Below, one piece after another: positions 8,383 through 18,288 of a stretch of 64,000 bases of DNA. The number at the start of each line of letters is the position of its first letter. Positions within the stretch are counted from its first letter, which is position 1. Made by a program: the position numbers and the translations under genes. The DNA lies in contig JAFSPS010000008.1 of assembly GCA_017451385.1 (NCBI GenBank), forward strand, positions 1 through 64,000, read 5' to 3'. The notes beneath the pieces are model-generated. The model did no database searches, was not told the DNA's origin, and saw nothing but the letters and a program-made list of their open reading frames with translations. This DNA comes from Bacteroidales bacterium. GTDB lineage: Bacteria; Bacteroidota; Bacteroidia; Bacteroidales; P3.

Positions 8383-8817
8383 ATGGGAAGTAGAAAACGT
8401 AATAGTGCTGAAGCACGTAAAGAAGCCAACAAGACCCTCTATGTGGCGAAACTGATGAATAACCCCACATCGCCGCGTAAGACCCGCTTGGTTGCCGACC
8501 TCATCCGTGGTGTCGATGTAGATAAAGCTCTTGCTATTCTGCAATATAACCCCAGAGAGTCTGCTCCCAAAATGCGCAAGCTCCTCCTTTCCGCTATTGC
8601 CAACTGGCAGGCTAAAAACGAGGGTGCACGTATTGAGGACCATGCGCTCTATGTCAAACAAATCATGGTTGACGAGGGCCGTACAATGAAGCGTATGCGC
8701 ACCGCCCCTCAGGGTCGCGGCTACCGCATCCGCAAGCGTAGCAACCATATCACCATCATCCTCGGTAGCCGTACCGACGAGATGCCTGCTGCTACTGCAA
8801 CAGAAGAAAACAAATAA
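8383..8817 (+). CDS. rplV: 50S ribosomal protein L22
   Basis: L22 extends a beta-hairpin into the exit tunnel. The product (144 residues) has the family pattern [21 protein letters not shown] and the hairpin [24 protein letters not shown]. There is a short low-complexity C-terminal tail (AATATEENK). Standard order before rpsC. Confidence 0.97.
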   Translation: MGSRKRNSAEARKEANKTLYVAKLMNNPTSPRKTRLVADLIRGVDVDKALAILQYNPRESAPKMRKLLLSAIANWQAKNEGARIEDHALYVKQIMVDEGRTMKRMRTAPQGRGYRIRKRSNHITIILGSRTDEMPAATATEENK

Positions 8818-8841
8818 GTAATAAATAAGAAGAATTTAACA

Positions 8842-9606
8842 ATGGGACAAAAAACTAACCCAATTGGAAACAGATTAGGTATCATCCGCGGATGGGACTC
8901 TAACTGGTATGGTGGTAGATCGTTCGGGCAGAAACTTGTCGAGGATGACAAAATCCGCAAGTACCTCAACGCTCGTCTGGCTAAGGCTGACATCTCGAAA
9001 ATCTACATCGAGCGCACCTTGAAGCTCCTCACCGTCACTATCAATACTGCCAAGCCGGGCCTTATCATTGGCAAAGCCGGCTCCGAGGTTGACAAACTCA
9101 GAGAAGAGTTGAAGAAACTCACCGATAAGGATGTGCAGGTCAACATCAATGAGGTGAAGCGCCCCGAGCTTGATGCCGTCATCGTGGCTCGTGGTATCGC
9201 CAAGCAGATTGAAGGCCGCATCCAGTATCGTCGCGCCATCAAGAACGCCATTACCAACACCATGCGTATTGGCGCCGAGGGTATCAAGGTATCCATCTCT
9301 GGCCGTATCGGCGGTGCTGAGATGTCTCGTACAGAGCACTACAAAGAGGGTCGTACTCCTCTCCACACGCTCCGTGCCGATATCGACTACGCCCTCGCTG
9401 AGGCTCATACCACCTACGGTCGCATCGGCGTGAAGGTTTGGATTTGCCGCGGCATCGTCTATGGCAAGCGCGAACTCGTTGCTACCACCGTCGGCGGTCA
9501 GCAGAAAGACCACCGCGCTGCCGGCAGTGCCTCCGGCGAACGTCGTCAGGGCAATGGCGGTCCTCGCCGCCGTCAGGGCAACAACCGCAATAACAACAAT
9601 AAATAA
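8842..9606 (+). CDS. rpsC: 30S ribosomal protein S3
   Basis: S3 lies at the mRNA entry channel and has helicase activity with S4 and S5. The 254-residue sequence starts [18 protein letters not shown], has the KH-domain [14 protein letters not shown] segment and the [20 protein letters not shown] motif. The last 40 residues form an R/N/G-rich tail ([12 protein letters not shown]), a variable feature of Bacteroidota S3. It precedes rplP by 86 bases. Confidence 0.98.
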   Translation: MGQKTNPIGNRLGIIRGWDSNWYGGRSFGQKLVEDDKIRKYLNARLAKADISKIYIERTLKLLTVTINTAKPGLIIGKAGSEVDKLREELKKLTDKDVQVNINEVKRPELDAVIVARGIAKQIEGRIQYRRAIKNAITNTMRIGAEGIKVSISGRIGGAEMSRTEHYKEGRTPLHTLRADIDYALAEAHTTYGRIGVKVWICRGIVYGKRELVATTVGGQQKDHRAAGSASGERRQGNGGPRRRQGNNRNNNNK

Positions 9607-9692
9607 TAGCGTTAACCAGTCAGACTCCCGTAATACGAGTTTTTCTCTCTAAAAGAGAAGCCTGCAGCGCTAATGCATAATAAGAAGAAGAA

Positions 9693-10115
<423 letters not shown>

Positions 10116-10133
10116 CAACATGGAGGAACCGTC

Positions 10134-10337
10134 ATGAAGAATGAATTAGTTTTAAAAGAACTCTCTACCTCTGAGTTAAAAGAAAAACTGGACAACGAGC
10201 GCAACGTGTATCAGAAGATGCTGCTGACCCATGCTGTCTCCCCGCTCGAGAATCCTAACAAAATAAAAGAAAGCAGAAGAAACATTGCCCGCTACCTTAC
10301 CGAACTCCGCGCACGCGAGATCGCTGAGCAGAAATAA
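10134..10337 (+). CDS. rpmC: 50S ribosomal protein L29
   Basis: L29 is a small two-helix protein at the tunnel exit beside L23. The 67-residue product shows [16 protein letters not shown] and the closing [20 protein letters not shown] helix, the usual pattern. The start at 10134 gives a normal length. It lies in the fixed L16-L29-S17 order. Confidence 0.96.
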   Translation: MKNELVLKELSTSELKEKLDNERNVYQKMLLTHAVSPLENPNKIKESRRNIARYLTELRAREIAEQK

Positions 10338-10360
10338 GGCAATCCAAAAATCCTTACAAG

Positions 10361-10615
10361 ATGGAAAGAAATTTAAGAAAAGAAAGAATCGGTGTCGTGG
10401 TGAGCAACAAGATGGACAAGTCTATCGTCATCTTGGTCGAACGCAAGGTCAAGCACCCCAAGTATGGTAAGTTCGTTAAGAAATCTACCAAGTTCATGGC
10501 TCACGACGAGAAGAACGAATGCAACATCGGCGACACTGTACGCATCATGGAGACGCGCCCTCTGAGCAAGAACAAATGCTGGCGCCTGGTCGAAATCGTT
10601 GAGCGTGCCAAGTAA
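10361..10615 (+). CDS. rpsQ: 30S ribosomal protein S17
   Basis: S17 binds helix 11 of 16S rRNA early in assembly. The 84-residue protein has the OB-fold pattern [43 protein letters not shown] and [15 protein letters not shown]. Usual length. Followed by rplN after 51 bases. Confidence 0.97.
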   Translation: MERNLRKERIGVVVSNKMDKSIVILVERKVKHPKYGKFVKKSTKFMAHDEKNECNIGDTVRIMETRPLSKNKCWRLVEIVERAK

Positions 10616-10666
10616 TGCCCGATGCATCTCATCATCACTAATTTCTAATGCTAAACAAGAAAAGCA

Positions 10667-11035
10667 ATGATACAACAAGAAACCAGAATGACAGTTGCCG
10701 ACAACAGCGGTGCTAAAAGCGCTCTCTGTATCCGCGTACTGGGTGGTACCAAGAAGCGTTACGCTTCCATAGGCGACACTATCGTTGTCACCGTTAAGGA
10801 TGCTATCCCTTCGGGCAACATTAAGAAAGGTGCTGTTTCTAAGGCCGTTGTGGTGCGCACCAAAAAGGAAATCCGTCGCAATGATGGCTCTTACATCCGC
10901 TTCGACGACAACGCTTGTGTGCTCCTCACTGCTGCCGACGAACTCCGCGGCACACGTATCTTCGGCCCCGTCGGCCGCGAGCTCCGTGAAAAACAATTCA
11001 TGAAGATCGTGTCCTTGGCTCCTGAAGTATTGTAA
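10667..11035 (+). CDS. rplN: 50S ribosomal protein L14
   Basis: L14 forms an intersubunit bridge and is the docking site of the RsfS silencing factor. The 122-residue sequence starts [27 protein letters not shown] and has the conserved FDDNACVLL and [13 protein letters not shown] motifs. Full length and unremarkable. Confidence 0.98.
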   Translation: MIQQETRMTVADNSGAKSALCIRVLGGTKKRYASIGDTIVVTVKDAIPSGNIKKGAVSKAVVVRTKKEIRRNDGSYIRFDDNACVLLTAADELRGTRIFGPVGRELREKQFMKIVSLAPEVL

Positions 11036-11057
11036 AAAACCTTAAAAAGAAAAAGAA

Positions 11058-11372
11058 ATGAAATTGCACGTAAAAAAAGGGGATATGGTCCAGGTGCTTG
11101 CCGGCGACGATAAAGGCAAAATCGCCAAGGTCCTGAAAGTCTATCCCGAAAAGAATCGCGCCATTGTTGAGGGAGTGAACGTCAACAAGAAACATACCAA
11201 ACCCAACGCCAAGAACACCCAGGGCGGTATCGTTGAGCAAGAGGCTCCTATCCACATCTCTAACCTCATGGTTGTCGAAGGCAAGACTCCTACCAGAATC
11301 GGCCGCCGCATAAGTGAGAAGACTGGTAAATTGGTTCGCTATTCCAAAAAAACAGGGGAGGAAATTAAATAA
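11058..11372 (+). CDS. rplX: 50S ribosomal protein L24
   Basis: L24 is an assembly initiator of the large subunit. The 104-residue product holds the KOW motif [20 protein letters not shown] and [22 protein letters not shown]. The stop TAA shares its last A with the ATG of rplE (11372), which indicates termination-reinitiation coupling. Confidence 0.97.
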   Translation: MKLHVKKGDMVQVLAGDDKGKIAKVLKVYPEKNRAIVEGVNVNKKHTKPNAKNTQGGIVEQEAPIHISNLMVVEGKTPTRIGRRISEKTGKLVRYSKKTGEEIK

Positions 11373-11932
11373 TGACTTACATTCCGACATTAAAGACCAA
11401 GTATAAGGACGAGATAGTTGATGCTCTCATGAAGGAGTACAACTATAAGACTGTCATGCAGTGCCCTCGTCTGCTGAAGATAACCCTCAACCAGGGTCTC
11501 GGCAAAGCCGCTATCGCTGACAAGAAGGTTATCGACAAGGGTATTGAGGAGATGACCCTCATCGCCGGCCAGAAAGCTGTGGCTACCAAATCCCGCAAGG
11601 ATATCTCTAACTTCAAGCTGCGTCGCGGCATGCCCATCGGTGTCCGCGTTACCCTCCGTGGCGAGCGCATGTACGAGTTCCTCGAGCGTCTCGTGACCGC
11701 CTCTATCCCTCGTATCCGCGACTTCCGCGGCATCAACGATAAGGGCTTCGACGGTAAGGGCAACTACACCTTCGGCATCTCCGAGCAGATTATCTTCCCT
11801 GAAATTGATATCGACAAGATTGACCGCATACAGGGTATGGACATCACTTTCGTCACCTCGGCAAAAACCGACAAGGAGGCTATGTCGCTCCTCAAACAAT
11901 TCGGTCTTCCTTTCAAGAATCAGCAAAAATAA
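11372..11932 (+). CDS. rplE: 50S ribosomal protein L5
   Basis: L5 binds 5S rRNA and contacts the P-site tRNA. The 186-residue sequence has the family motifs [50 protein letters not shown] and the final [18 protein letters not shown]. Start overlaps the rplX stop; the next gene follows after six bases. Confidence 0.98.
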   Translation: MTYIPTLKTKYKDEIVDALMKEYNYKTVMQCPRLLKITLNQGLGKAAIADKKVIDKGIEEMTLIAGQKAVATKSRKDISNFKLRRGMPIGVRVTLRGERMYEFLERLVTASIPRIRDFRGINDKGFDGKGNYTFGISEQIIFPEIDIDKIDRIQGMDITFVTSAKTDKEAMSLLKQFGLPFKNQQK

Positions 11933-11938
11933 TTCATA

Positions 11939-12238
11939 ATGGCAAAAGAATCAATCAAAGCAAGAGAACGCAAAAGAGCCAAGATGGCTGCCAAATACGC
12001 TGCAAAGCGTGCTGAACTCAAGGAAATCGTTCGCAAGGGCGACCCCGAAGAGGTAGAGAAAGCCGTCATCGCTCTCCAGAAACTCCCGAAGAACGCCTGT
12101 CCCATCCGCCAGCATAACCGCTGCCAGCTCACGGGCCGCCCCAAGGGTTACATGCGTCAGTTTGGCATCTCTCGTATCAACTTCCGCGAGATGGCTCTCG
12201 CCGGTCTCATCCCGGGTGTCAAAAAATCCAGTTGGTAA
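11939..12238 (+). CDS. rpsN: 30S ribosomal protein S14, long zinc-free type
   Basis: S14 helps to complete the 30S head. At 99 residues this is the longer form without the CxxC-CxxC zinc ribbon: the C-terminal half reads [30 protein letters not shown] and has no zinc quartet. That agrees with the zinc-free L36 further downstream. It lies six bases after rplE. Confidence 0.97.
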   Translation: MAKESIKARERKRAKMAAKYAAKRAELKEIVRKGDPEEVEKAVIALQKLPKNACPIRQHNRCQLTGRPKGYMRQFGISRINFREMALAGLIPGVKKSSW

Positions 12239-12311
12239 AATTTAATTCATTGGTAGCTTTGCAAGTTGGAATCAAGCTCCAATACTACAAAACTTAAATC
12301 AAAAAAACAAT

Positions 12312-12713
12312 ATGGTAACAGATCCTATTGCAGATTACTTGACCCGTATGCGCAACGCCATCGCTGTTAAGCAGAGAGTGGTCGAAATCCCTGCATCCAA
12401 ACTCAAGAGAGAAATCACCAAGATTCTCTTCGAGAAAGGCTATATCGCTAACTATAAGTTTGAGAACGACGGCACTCCGGTCCAGTCCATCAAAATCGCT
12501 CTCAAATATCACCCCGTAACCAAGGATTCGGCTATCTCCGAGCTCAAGCGCGTCAGTAGCCCCGGTCTGCGTCGTTACGTCTCGGTGAGTGAGATGCCCC
12601 GCGTGCGCAATGGACTCGGCATTGCCATCGTCTCCACCTCTAAAGGTCTTATGACCGACAAGGAGGCTCGCACGCTCAACGTTGGCGGTGAAGTTCTTTG
12701 TTACATCAGCTAA
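12312..12713 (+). CDS. rpsH: 30S ribosomal protein S8
   Basis: S8 binds the central domain of 16S rRNA; in E. coli it represses the spc operon. The 133-residue product starts MVTDPIADYLTRMRNAI and ends SKGLMTDKEARTLNVGGEVLCYIS, both highly typical. A 73-base gap precedes it; the gap holds a modest stem between GTAGCTTTG and its surroundings but nothing that matches the known S8 target. Confidence 0.97.
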   Translation: MVTDPIADYLTRMRNAIAVKQRVVEIPASKLKREITKILFEKGYIANYKFENDGTPVQSIKIALKYHPVTKDSAISELKRVSSPGLRRYVSVSEMPRVRNGLGIAIVSTSKGLMTDKEARTLNVGGEVLCYIS

Positions 12714-12716
12714 AAA

Positions 12717-12723
12717 GGAGGAG
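12717..12723 (+). promoter_or_regulatory. Shine-Dalgarno sequence of rplF
   Basis: AGGAGGAG ends eight bases before the ATG at 12731. Such a complete anti-SD match is uncommon in this window, where most starts have only A-rich leaders. It also decides the rplF start over the upstream in-frame ATG at 12698. Confidence 0.7.
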
Positions 12724-12730
12724 AGATAAT

Positions 12731-13285
12731 ATGTCAAGAATTGGTAAAATGCCTATCCACCTGCCCAGTGGCGTGGAAGTATCGGTATCCGATGATAACG
12801 TTCTGTCGGTAAAAGGCCCTAAAGGTCAGCTTTCGCAGCAGATTAACCCTATCATCAATGTCGTTGTAGAGGATGGCGTGGTCCGCATGGAGCGCCCCTC
12901 CGATAGCAAAGAGCATAAGGCTCTCCACGGTCTCTATCGCGCTCTTGCCGCCAATATGGTCAAGGGTGTGTCTGAAGGCTTCAAGACAGTACAGGAAGTT
13001 ATTGGCGTGGGCTACAAAGTGCAGGCCAATGGCAACGTGCTTGAAATGGAACTCGGCTACTCGCACAAGATTTACCTCGAGCTTGCTCCTGAAATCCATG
13101 TCGAGACCGTCACCGAGAAAGGTAAAAACCCCATCATCACCATGACTTGCTGCGACAAGCAGATTCTCGGTCAGGCTGCTGCCAAAATCCGCTCGCTCCG
13201 CAAACCCGAGCCTTACAAAGGTAAAGGTATCCGCTTCCAAGGCGAGGAGATTCGTAGAAAAGCTGGTAAGGCTGCTGCTAAGTAA
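12731..13285 (+). CDS. rplF: 50S ribosomal protein L6
   Basis: L6 lies at the base of the L7/L12 stalk near the sarcin-ricin loop. Begins MSRIGKMPIHLPSGVEV and has the conserved GVGYKVQANGNVLEMELGYSH and the C-terminal AAKIRSLRKPEPYKGKGIRF. The start at 12731 was chosen because the conserved sequence begins there and an AGGAGG precedes it; an upstream ATG at 12698 would add eleven residues and overlap rpsH. The product is 184 residues, normal for the family. Confidence 0.97.
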   Translation: MSRIGKMPIHLPSGVEVSVSDDNVLSVKGPKGQLSQQINPIINVVVEDGVVRMERPSDSKEHKALHGLYRALAANMVKGVSEGFKTVQEVIGVGYKVQANGNVLEMELGYSHKIYLELAPEIHVETVTEKGKNPIITMTCCDKQILGQAAAKIRSLRKPEPYKGKGIRFQGEEIRRKAGKAAAK

Positions 13286-13299
13286 GTAAATTAACATGA

Positions 13300-13353
13300 C
13301 GCTGCCGTTGTTGTGCGACACTAGAATGTCTATCCTCATAAACCACGGCAGCG
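13300..13353 (+). promoter_or_regulatory. Hairpin between rplF and rplR
   Basis: CGCTGCCGT (13300-13308) is the exact inverted complement of ACGGCAGCG (13345-13353), with a smaller GACA/TGTC pair inside the loop. No T tract follows. It lies in a 91-base spacer in an otherwise tight operon. Confidence 0.5.
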
Positions 13354-13376
13354 CCGTAAAGCCTATCTAAAGTATT

Positions 13377-13730
13377 ATGGCAACAAAGAAAGATATAAGA
13401 AGAAAAAAGATTAAATTCCGCATTCGTCACAAAATCAGCGGCACTGCAGAGATGCCGCGCCTCTCTGTGTTCAGAAGCAACAAGGAAATCTATGCACAGT
13501 TGATTGACGATGTTAAGGGTGTGACACTGGCCGCGGCCTCCTCACGCGATGAGGCTGTCGAAAAGGGTGGCACAAAGAGCGAGATGGCTGCTAAGGTCGG
13601 CAAGAAGATTGCCGAGCGCGCCACCGCTGCAGGTATTAGTACCGTGGTGTTCGACCGCAATGGTTACCTCTATCACGGTCGTGTTAAATCATTGGCTGAC
13701 GCAGCCAGAGAAGGTGGTCTTAAATTCTAA
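13377..13730 (+). CDS. rplR: 50S ribosomal protein L18
   Basis: L18 carries 5S rRNA onto the 50S subunit. The 117-residue sequence has [35 protein letters not shown] and the final [28 protein letters not shown], typical of bacterial L18. Six bases precede rpsE. Confidence 0.98.
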   Translation: MATKKDIRRKKIKFRIRHKISGTAEMPRLSVFRSNKEIYAQLIDDVKGVTLAAASSRDEAVEKGGTKSEMAAKVGKKIAERATAAGISTVVFDRNGYLYHGRVKSLADAAREGGLKF

Positions 13731-13736
13731 TTAGTC

Positions 13737-14255
13737 ATGGCAGAAGTAAACGTAAATAGAGTTAAATCCAGTGATATTGAGTTGAAAGAGCGCCTCGTCG
13801 CTGTCAATCGTGTCACCAAGGTTACTAAGGGTGGTCGCACTTTCACTTTCGCTGCCATCGTAGTTGTTGGCAATGAAAATGGTGTCGTAGGCTACGGCCT
13901 CGGCAAGGCCAAGGAAGTCCAGGCCGCTGTCCAGAAAGGTGCTGATGATGCTAAGAAAAATCTCATCAGAGTCCCCGTCCTCAAAGGCACTATCCCTCAT
14001 GAGCAGACTGGCAAGTACAGCGGTGCTCGCGTGTTCCTTAAACCCGCAGCCCCCGGTACCGGTGTTATCGCCGGCGGTGCTATGCGTGCTGTCCTCGAGA
14101 GCGTCGGTATCCACGACGTGCTCGCCAAGTGCAAGGGCTCCTCAAACGCTCACAGCGTCGTGAAAGCCACCATCAATGCGCTCCTCCAGATGAAGGATCC
14201 TTACACGGTGGCTCAGCTGCGCGGCATCACTATGGATAAAGTGTTCAACGGTTAA
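13737..14255 (+). CDS. rpsE: 30S ribosomal protein S5
   Basis: S5 supports decoding fidelity and the mRNA entry helicase. The 172-residue protein has the double-stranded RNA-binding-like [28 protein letters not shown] and the [24 protein letters not shown] region (here [17 protein letters not shown]). Usual length. Overlaps no neighbour; rpmD begins 18 bases later. Confidence 0.98.
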   Translation: MAEVNVNRVKSSDIELKERLVAVNRVTKVTKGGRTFTFAAIVVVGNENGVVGYGLGKAKEVQAAVQKGADDAKKNLIRVPVLKGTIPHEQTGKYSGARVFLKPAAPGTGVIAGGAMRAVLESVGIHDVLAKCKGSSNAHSVVKATINALLQMKDPYTVAQLRGITMDKVFNG

Positions 14256-14273
14256 TCTTAGGAGAACTCAGTT

Positions 14274-14459
14274 ATGGCAGAAAAAACTTTGAAGATTAAG
14301 CAGGTTCGTAGCATCATTGGCCGTCCCGCACGCCAGAAAAGAACCATGGAAGCCCTCGGCCTCCGCAGAATCAACCATGAGCGCAGGGTCGTCGCTACAC
14401 CTCAGGTGCTTGGTATGATTGAGAAAGTGAAACATCTTATCACTGTCGAGGAACTTTAA
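14274..14459 (+). CDS. rpmD: 50S ribosomal protein L30
   Basis: L30 is a small ferredoxin-fold protein of the 50S subunit. The 61-residue product reads LKIKQVRSIIGRPARQKRTMEALGLRRINHE, the standard core. The start at 14274 follows a weak GGAG at 14259-14263. An intrinsic terminator-like stem begins 11 bases after the stop. Confidence 0.96.
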   Translation: MAEKTLKIKQVRSIIGRPARQKRTMEALGLRRINHERRVVATPQVLGMIEKVKHLITVEEL

Positions 14460-14469
14460 TAATTGTACT

Positions 14470-14504
14470 GCCTGCCGGCAGCACTCCTGCTGGCAGGCTC
14501 TTTT
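14470..14504 (+). terminator. Terminator-like hairpin between rpmD and rplO
   Basis: GCCTGCCGGCAG (14470-14481) pairs with CTGCTGGCAGGC (14487-14498) around CACTC with one G-T wobble, then TCTTTT. This has the form of an intrinsic terminator inside a continuous operon, so it may act as a partial terminator or attenuator that lowers expression of rplO-secY and later genes. Confidence 0.65.
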
Positions 14505-14530
14505 CACAACGATTAAAAGAATTATACGTC

Positions 14531-14977
14531 ATGAATTTGAATAGTCTTAAACCCGCAGAAGGGTCCGTTAAGCACTCCAAACGTATCGGCCGTGGTGCCG
14601 GCTCTGGCAAGGGTGGTACCGCTACGCGTGGTAACAAGGGTGCCAAGGCTCGTTCGGGCTACCATCAGAAAATCGGCTTCGAAGGTGGCCAGATGCCTAT
14701 CTATCGTCGCCTCCCCAAATTTGGTTTCAAAAATCGCAACCGTATTGAATACGTGGGTGTCAACCTCGATACCATCAATACTATTGCTGAGACCAAAAAC
14801 GTTACTGATATCAACCTCGAGGTGTTGTGTCAGAATGGTCTCGTCTCGTCCCACGACAAGGTGAAAATCCTTGGCCGCGGTGAGTTGACGAAGGCTCTCA
14901 ATGTCACTGCTCACGCTTTCTCGGCATCTGCCAAAGAGGCTATCGAGGCTAAAGGTGGCTCGGCCAATGTAATGTAG
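14531..14977 (+). CDS. rplO: 50S ribosomal protein L15
   Basis: L15 is a late-assembly protein of the 50S subunit. The 148-residue sequence starts MNLNSLKPAEGSVKHSKRIGRGAGSGKGGTATRG and has GFEGGQMPIYRRLPKFGF, the family signature. It lies between two strong hairpins (14470-14504 and 15006-15056) just before secY. Confidence 0.98.
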   Translation: MNLNSLKPAEGSVKHSKRIGRGAGSGKGGTATRGNKGAKARSGYHQKIGFEGGQMPIYRRLPKFGFKNRNRIEYVGVNLDTINTIAETKNVTDINLEVLCQNGLVSSHDKVKILGRGELTKALNVTAHAFSASAKEAIEAKGGSANVM

Positions 14978-15005
14978 TTTTTGCGGCTAAACGCTTGTTG
15001 ATGTA

Positions 15006-15056
15006 GTTGGTGAAGTTTGACAGCTTGTCATTCGACACTGCAAAAACTTCATCAAC
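15006..15056 (+). promoter_or_regulatory. Nested hairpins upstream of secY
   Basis: GTTGGTGAAGTTT (15006-15018) pairs with AAACTTCATCAAC (15044-15056) with one G-T pair, and TGACA/TGTCA (15018-15030) forms a small stem within the loop. It ends 30 bases before the secY ATG and could control access to that start. Confidence 0.55.
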
Positions 15057-15086
15057 TCCATTAATAACTAAACAAAACAGAATTTA

Positions 15087-16436
15087 ATGAAGAGATTTAT
15101 TCAGACACTGAAAAACATCTGGTCAATCGAAGACCTTCGTAAGCGTATCCTCTACACCCTCGCACTCGTCCTTGTCTATCGTATAGGCTCCTATGTAGTG
15201 CTCCCCGGTGTTGACCCTACGCAGCTGACGGCCTTGCAGAAACAAGGATCTGAGGGTTTGATGGGTCTGCTCAACATGTTCTCCGGTGGCGCTTTTTCCA
15301 ATGCCTCCATCTTTGCTCTCGGCATCATGCCTTACATCACGGCGTCTATCGTTATCCAGCTGCTCGTGATGGTGGTGCCTTATTTCCAGAAGATGCAGCG
15401 CGATGGCGAGAGTGGTCGTCGCAAGATGAACCAGTACACGCGTTGGTTGACTATCATTGTCACGGCGGCGCAGGCTCCTGCCTACATCACCAACATGCTC
15501 TATCAGCTCAACGCTACCCCTACGGCTATCTATCCTTTCGATGGCAGCCAGCCCGGATTCTTCTTCTGGTTCACGAGCATCGTCATCCTTATCAGCGGCA
15601 CGCTCTTCGTCATGTGGATGGGTGAGCGCATCACCGATAAGGGTGTGGGCAACGGTATCTCTCTGCTCATTATGGTCGGCATCATTGCTCGCCTGCCTTT
15701 CGCTCTCTATGCCGAGCTCGCTTCGCGTCTGTCTGAGGGCGGTGGATTAGTCATGTTCCTCTTTGAGCTGGTAGTCCTTCTGGCTGTCATCCTCCTTGTC
15801 ATCCTCCTTGTCCAAGGCACGCGTCGCATCCCTGTGCAGTATGCTAAGCGCATTGTGGGTAACAAGCAGTATGGCGGTGTTCGTCAGTATATCCCTATCA
15901 AGGTCAATGCTGCAGGTGTTATGCCTATCATCTTTGCTCAGGCTATCATGTTCCTGCCCATCACTATCATGGGATTTACTAACAACACTGACTCGGCTTT
16001 TGCTCAGGCCTTTGCCGACTTCAATGGCTTCTGGTATAACTTGGTGTTCTTCATCCTCGTGGTGCTCTTCACCTATTTCTATACCGCTATTGCTATCAAC
16101 CCCAACCAGATGGCTGACGACATGAAGAAGAACGGTGGCTTCATCCCCGGCGTGAAACCCGGAAAGAAAACTGCTGAGTATCTTGAGGACATTCTGTCCA
16201 AAGTTACGCTCCCCGGTTCTATCTTCCTCGCCATTGTAGCTATTTTGCCCGCTATCATCCGTCTTTTCGGTGTCAACAGTCAGTTTGCGCAGTTCTATGG
16301 CGGCACGTCGCTCCTCATCCTCGTTGGTGTCATCCTTGACACCCTCCAGCAGATAGAGAGTCACCTGCTCATGCGCCACTATGATGGTCTCACCAAGACG
16401 GGACGCATCAAGGGTCGTAGTTCCATGTCAATGTAA
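15087..16436 (+). CDS. secY: Protein translocase subunit SecY
   Basis: SecY forms the channel through which SecA and ribosomes export proteins. The 449-residue protein has ten hydrophobic segments, an N-terminal LRKRILYTLALVLVYRIGSYV helix, the plug-side PGVDP region and the conserved MGERITDKGVGNGISLLI and FTYFYTAIAINPNQMADDMKKNGGFIPG segments. It follows the ribosomal genes as in the classic spc order; secE and secG are not in the window. Confidence 0.98.
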   Translation: MKRFIQTLKNIWSIEDLRKRILYTLALVLVYRIGSYVVLPGVDPTQLTALQKQGSEGLMGLLNMFSGGAFSNASIFALGIMPYITASIVIQLLVMVVPYFQKMQRDGESGRRKMNQYTRWLTIIVTAAQAPAYITNMLYQLNATPTAIYPFDGSQPGFFFWFTSIVILISGTLFVMWMGERITDKGVGNGISLLIMVGIIARLPFALYAELASRLSEGGGLVMFLFELVVLLAVILLVILLVQGTRRIPVQYAKRIVGNKQYGGVRQYIPIKVNAAGVMPIIFAQAIMFLPITIMGFTNNTDSAFAQAFADFNGFWYNLVFFILVVLFTYFYTAIAINPNQMADDMKKNGGFIPGVKPGKKTAEYLEDILSKVTLPGSIFLAIVAILPAIIRLFGVNSQFAQFYGGTSLLILVGVILDTLQQIESHLLMRHYDGLTKTGRIKGRSSMSM

Positions 16437-16465
16437 TCGCATCAATCCTTGTCGGAGAAGATAAC

Positions 16466-17245
16466 ATGATTGTTCTAAAGACAAAAGAAGAAATAGAGCT
16501 CATCAGAGAGGCTGCCCTCCTCGTAGGCAAAGCGCTTGCCGAGGTGGGACGCCATATATGTCCTGGTGTTACTACGGCTTTTCTTGACCGTCTTGGCGAG
16601 CAGTTCATACGCGACAATGGCGGCATACCGCTATGCAAAGGCTATGAGGGTTTCCCCGCTGCCTTCTGTATCTCGGTCAACGATGTTGTGGTGCATGGCA
16701 TACCTTCGGAGAGCCTGTTCCTCAAAGAGGGTGACATTGTGTCGCTCGACTGTGTGATAGAGCTCAACGGATATGTTGGCGATTCAGCCTACACTTTCCC
16801 CGTTGGCGAGGTGTCGCCGGAGATGCAGCGCTTGATGCGTGTCACGCGTGAGTCCCTATTCATTGGTCTCGACCAGTGCAAGGCTGGCAATCGTATTGGC
16901 GACATCGGACATGCTGTCCAGATGCACTGCGAGAAGAACGGCTACAACGTTGTTCGCGAGCTCTGCGGACACGGAGTAGGGTTCAAGATGCACGAAGACC
17001 CGCAGGTGCCCAACTATGGCGTTAAAGGTACCGGTCCGCTCCTCAAGGAGGGCATGGTCATTGCCGTAGAGCCCATGGTCTGTCAGGGGTCAAAGAATGT
17101 GAAGTTCTCCAAAGAGGATGGTTGGACTTGCCGTACAAAAGATGGCAAGATGGCAGCCCACTTTGAGCATACCGTAGCCATCGGGAAACAAGGTCCCGAT
17201 ATCCTATCAAGCTTCGATTTCATCGAAAACAAACAAACAAAATAA
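16466..17245 (+). CDS. map: Type I methionine aminopeptidase
   Basis: Removes the initiator methionine from nascent proteins. The 259-residue sequence shows the pita-bread fold markers: the DVVVHGIPS region with His, DCVIELNGYVGDSAYTF with the first metal Asp residues, GHGVGFKMHEDP with the metal His, and IAVEPMV with the metal Glu. The start at 16466 (MIVLKTKEEIELIREAALL) is typical. Location between secY and infA is common in Bacteroidota and Firmicutes. Confidence 0.97.
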   Translation: MIVLKTKEEIELIREAALLVGKALAEVGRHICPGVTTAFLDRLGEQFIRDNGGIPLCKGYEGFPAAFCISVNDVVVHGIPSESLFLKEGDIVSLDCVIELNGYVGDSAYTFPVGEVSPEMQRLMRVTRESLFIGLDQCKAGNRIGDIGHAVQMHCEKNGYNVVRELCGHGVGFKMHEDPQVPNYGVKGTGPLLKEGMVIAVEPMVCQGSKNVKFSKEDGWTCRTKDGKMAAHFEHTVAIGKQGPDILSSFDFIENKQTK

Positions 17246-17254
17246 AACAGGTTA

Positions 17255-17473
17255 ATGGCCAAACAAGCATCAATACAGTTAGACGGAACGGTGACGGAAT
17301 CCCTCGGCAACGCAATGTTTCGCGTTGAGTTGGAGAATGGTCATCAAATTCTTGCTCATATATCGGGCAAGATGCGTATGCACTACATCAAAATACTCCC
17401 TGGCGATAAGGTACAGGTCGAGATGTCTCCCTATGATTTGACAAAAGGTCGTATCACATATCGTCATAAATGA
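17255..17473 (+). CDS. infA: Translation initiation factor IF-1
   Basis: IF-1 blocks the A site during initiation. The 72-residue OB-fold protein has [47 protein letters not shown], nearly invariant in the family. It begins nine bases after map. Confidence 0.98.
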   Translation: MAKQASIQLDGTVTESLGNAMFRVELENGHQILAHISGKMRMHYIKILPGDKVQVEMSPYDLTKGRITYRHK

Positions 17474-17537
17474 GTATCTTTGCATTTTCGATGCGAATAA
17501 CCTGTTAAAAAGAAGTAACAGATAAAATATTAAAACA

Positions 17538-17654
17538 ATGAAAGTTAGAGTTTCTGTAAAAAAACGTTCCCCTGAATGCAAAATAGTGCGTCGCAAAGGG
17601 GTTGTCTATGTTATCAACAAAAAAAATCCTAAATTCAAACAAAGACAAGGTTGA
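17538..17654 (+). CDS. rpmJ: 50S ribosomal protein L36, zinc-free type
   Basis: This 38-residue gene reads [20 protein letters not shown] through NPKFKQRQG. The zinc-binding form of L36 has Cys at 11, 14 and 27 and His at 33; here these positions are Ser11, Cys14, Asn27 and Phe33, so only one ligand remains and the protein should not bind zinc. This C-minus type is the usual one in Bacteroidota. It sits between infA and rpsM as expected. It is too short for most gene callers but certain by position and sequence. Confidence 0.96.
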   Translation: MKVRVSVKKRSPECKIVRRKGVVYVINKKNPKFKQRQG

Positions 17655-17664
17655 TATGAACGGT

Positions 17665-17693
17665 GCCTCGATAGCGAGGCAGAGGGTGTCTGC
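17665..17693 (+). promoter_or_regulatory. Two small hairpins between rpmJ and rpsM
   Basis: GCCTCG-ATAG-CGAGGC (17665-17680) is a perfect stem with a tetraloop. It is followed, sharing its last two bases, by GCAGA-GGGTG-TCTGC (17679-17693). The 146-base spacer (17655-17800) is otherwise without a recognisable gene. Confidence 0.45.
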
Positions 17694-17800
17694 CGCAAGT
17701 TCCTTATGGCTGAGGATGAAAGAGGCGACATCATCATGCAGCGTCAATCTGTGGCACTCCATGCACCAAGTCTGTTCAACAAAAAGAATCAAATCAGTTT

Positions 17801-18178
17801 ATGGCAAGAATTGCAGGTATTGACTTACCCAAAAACAAAAGAGGTGTTATAGGTCTGACCTATATCTACGGTATTGGTAGAAGCCTTGCTTCCGAAATCC
17901 TGGCCAAAGCCGGCATCGACGAAAACAAGAAGGTGCAGGATTGGAACGATGATGAGCAAAACACGCTTCGTACCATCATCAACGACGAGTATAAAGTCGA
18001 AGGTGCTCTGCGTTCCGAGGTCCAAATGAACATCAAGCGTCTCATGGACATTGGATGCTATCGCGGCATTCGTCATCGTCTTGGTCTCCCTCTCCGTGGT
18101 CAGAGCACTAAGAACAACGCCCGTACACGCAAGGGTAAGAAGAAAACTATCGCTAACAAGAAGAAGGCTACCAAGTAA
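17801..18178 (+). CDS. rpsM: 30S ribosomal protein S13
   Basis: S13 contacts the large subunit and the P-site tRNA from the head. The 125-residue sequence begins [28 protein letters not shown] and ends with [21 protein letters not shown], both diagnostic. First gene of the alpha-operon group. Confidence 0.98.
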   Translation: MARIAGIDLPKNKRGVIGLTYIYGIGRSLASEILAKAGIDENKKVQDWNDDEQNTLRTIINDEYKVEGALRSEVQMNIKRLMDIGCYRGIRHRLGLPLRGQSTKNNARTRKGKKKTIANKKKATK

Positions 18179-18288
18179 AACAGCGTGACGTAGCCACCAG
18201 CTGCGGACCATACATGCCCCGTGAGGGAGCGAAAAAATAAGGAGCAACTGGGTAAACAAAAGTAAAATCAAGCACAACAAAACAATTT

